From JBLNBU01 sp050260215 (GTDB taxonomy: Bacteria > Pseudomonadota > Alphaproteobacteria > Rhodospirillales > Magnetospirillaceae): 25,012 nt of DNA. Within the stretch, counting starts at the first letter, position 1; every line of letters starts with the position of its first letter. Of this stretch, positions 24,539-25,012 are shown one piece after another. A program made the position numbers and the translations under genes. The stretch covers positions 1-25,012 of the forward strand of contig JBLNBU010000238.1 of NCBI GenBank assembly GCA_050260215.1, written 5' to 3'. The notes under the pieces are model-generated. The model was given only the letters and a program-made list of their open reading frames with translations. It was not told the DNA's origin and made no database searches.

Positions 24539-24715
24539 GGGCGACCTCGGGTTGACGGTTCAACAGGCAAAGGGGGATCGGAAGCCCGCCGGGCGGCGCG
24601 CCGATCACAATGCAGGACGTGAGGAAAAAGATCGGCGATGCATTCCGCAAGAAATCGCATCGAATCGAACAAGGTTGCCGAACAATAGCGACGCCTCCCA
24701 GGCCTCGCAAGCGTA

Positions 24716-24744
24716 TTGTCGCCGGCCGCGGCTGCCGCTATCCT
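24716..24744 (+). promoter_or_regulatory. Putative sigma-70 promoter of the terminal methyltransferase gene
   Basis: TTGTCG (24716-24721) and TATCCT (24739-24744) are separated by exactly 17 nt, each matching the consensus at 4 of 6 positions. A start near 24751 would give a leader of about 34 nt. The match is by eye. Confidence 0.45.
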
Positions 24745-24748
24745 GCCG

Positions 24749-24762
24749 CCCGGCGCGCCGGG
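24749..24762. repeat. Perfect 14-bp palindrome at the predicted transcription start
   Basis: CCCGGCGCGCCGGG is its own reverse complement and begins 4 nt after the predicted -10 element. It may be an operator or a leader hairpin. In DNA this GC-rich, such palindromes also arise by chance. Confidence 0.35.
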
Positions 24763-24774
24763 CGCCCGCCTAGT

Positions 24775-24778
24775 GGAG
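24775..24778 (+). promoter_or_regulatory. Ribosome binding site for ATG 24785
   Basis: GGAG lies 6 nt before ATG 24785 and supports it over the out-of-frame GTG at 24781. Confidence 0.55.
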
Positions 24779-24784
24779 CCGTGA

Positions 24785-25012
24785 ATGAAGCTGACCGATA
24801 TCCTCCGCCGACTGCGAGGATTGAAGAACGACTATCGCGTCCTTCTGTTCGACGAACTGGTGGAACGGCTGGGCGGCGAGAAGCCCCGGACCATCCTGGA
24901 GATCGGCCCCCGCGACGGCCTGGACACGCGACGGCTGCTGACGCTGGAGCCCGAGCGCCTGGTGCTGGTCGACCTGCCGGTGCAGGAGGAGAACATCCGT
25001 ACCTGGCTGGCG
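24785..25012 (+). CDS. SAM-dependent methyltransferase, N-terminal part (runs off the window)
   Basis: The first 76 codons are present and the frame is open to the window edge. After a basic amphipathic start (MKLTDILRRLRGLKNDY), the sequence TILEIGPRDGLDTRRLL (about 38-54) matches methyltransferase motif I, with a GPRDG in place of the common GxGxG. An acidic end of beta-2 follows in LVLVDLP. It diverges from the capsule-type gene and has its own candidate promoter and a GGAG ribosome site, so it probably begins a new transcription unit. Whether it acts on a glycan cannot be told from this part. Confidence 0.7.
   Translation, partial: MKLTDILRRLRGLKNDYRVLLFDELVERLGGEKPRTILEIGPRDGLDTRRLLTLEPERLVLVDLPVQEENIRTWLA

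Larger units (their letters stand above)
24539..24784. other. Divergent intergenic regulatory region
   Basis: These 246 nt separate the starts of the minus-strand capsule-type gene and the plus-strand methyltransferase. Around 24615-24690 it is clearly AT-richer than the surrounding genes. It contains CGATGC and GCATCG arms 15 nt apart near 24636-24662, and a GC-rich end with a plausible plus-strand promoter. I see no convincing ORF. No clear minus-strand promoter could be picked out. Confidence 0.6.

Noticed and set aside
24584..24602. GC-rich inverted repeat as an intrinsic terminator
   Set aside because: No T-run follows on either strand, and it lies upstream of both divergent genes.
22460..24622. 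Plus-strand open frame of about 720 codons
   Set aside because: It lies opposite the capsule-type gene, is rich in Arg, His and Gln with no recognisable domain, and reflects high GC rather than coding.

Overview
The window is a dense, very GC-rich stretch of bacterial chromosome with third codon positions dominated by G and C. Gene style (4-bp ATGA overlaps, GTG starts, alphaproteobacterial-looking protein families) suggests a Rhodospirillales-type alphaproteobacterium such as a Magnetospirillum relative. That assignment is inference; no rRNA or other taxonomic marker is present. Nearly every gene belongs to surface-glycan synthesis or decoration, so this is part of an O-antigen, capsule or exopolysaccharide island. 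I see no tRNA, rRNA, insertion sequence, transposase, CRISPR array or phage gene.

Layout. (1) 1-1330: an N-acetyl-sugar amidotransferase of the WbpG/PseA type, preceded by a coding-looking tail that may be the end of another gene. (2) 1327-3017, minus strand: a WbmS-type polysaccharide deacetylase followed 2 nt later by an LpxD-like acyltransferase. (3) 3082-5431, plus strand: a Gfo/Idh/MocA sugar dehydrogenase, a WbpD-like N-acyltransferase and a carbon-nitrogen hydrolase, each overlapping the next by 4 bp. (4) 5406-6386, minus: an MprF/AglD-type multi-pass membrane protein. (5) 6427-22907, plus: about 16.5 kb of 14 tightly packed genes: GT9, GT4, methyltransferase, Ex7E glycosyltransferase, second Gfo/Idh/MocA enzyme, SPASM radical SAM enzyme, MBOAT O-acyltransferase, SGNH-like partner, NodU-type carbamoyltransferase, alpha/beta hydrolase, B12-binding-type radical SAM enzyme, membrane sulfatase-fold protein, a 74-residue YVDPGSG protein, a kinase-like/methyltransferase fusion and a GT2. 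(6) 22904-24538, minus: a capsule-type (KpsC/KpsS or CDP-glycerol transferase-like) protein. (7) 24785 to the edge: the start of a methyltransferase.

How it may work together. The first part looks like supply of unusual amino/amidino sugars (oxidation, N-acylation, deacetylation and re-acylation, amidination). The long operon supplies glycosyltransferases plus many decorating activities: O-acylation, O-carbamoylation, methylation, probable phospho-substituent transfer and two radical-SAM steps. No Wzx/Wzy/Wzz, ABC exporter or initiating phosphosugar transferase is seen, so assembly and export genes must lie outside the window or elsewhere. The most unusual parts are the trio at 18623-21903 (sulfatase-fold protein with Thr at the nucleophile position, YVDPGSG mini-protein, kinase-like methyltransferase), the nitrilase-family enzyme inside a nucleotide-sugar operon, and the deacetylase/acyltransferase pair.
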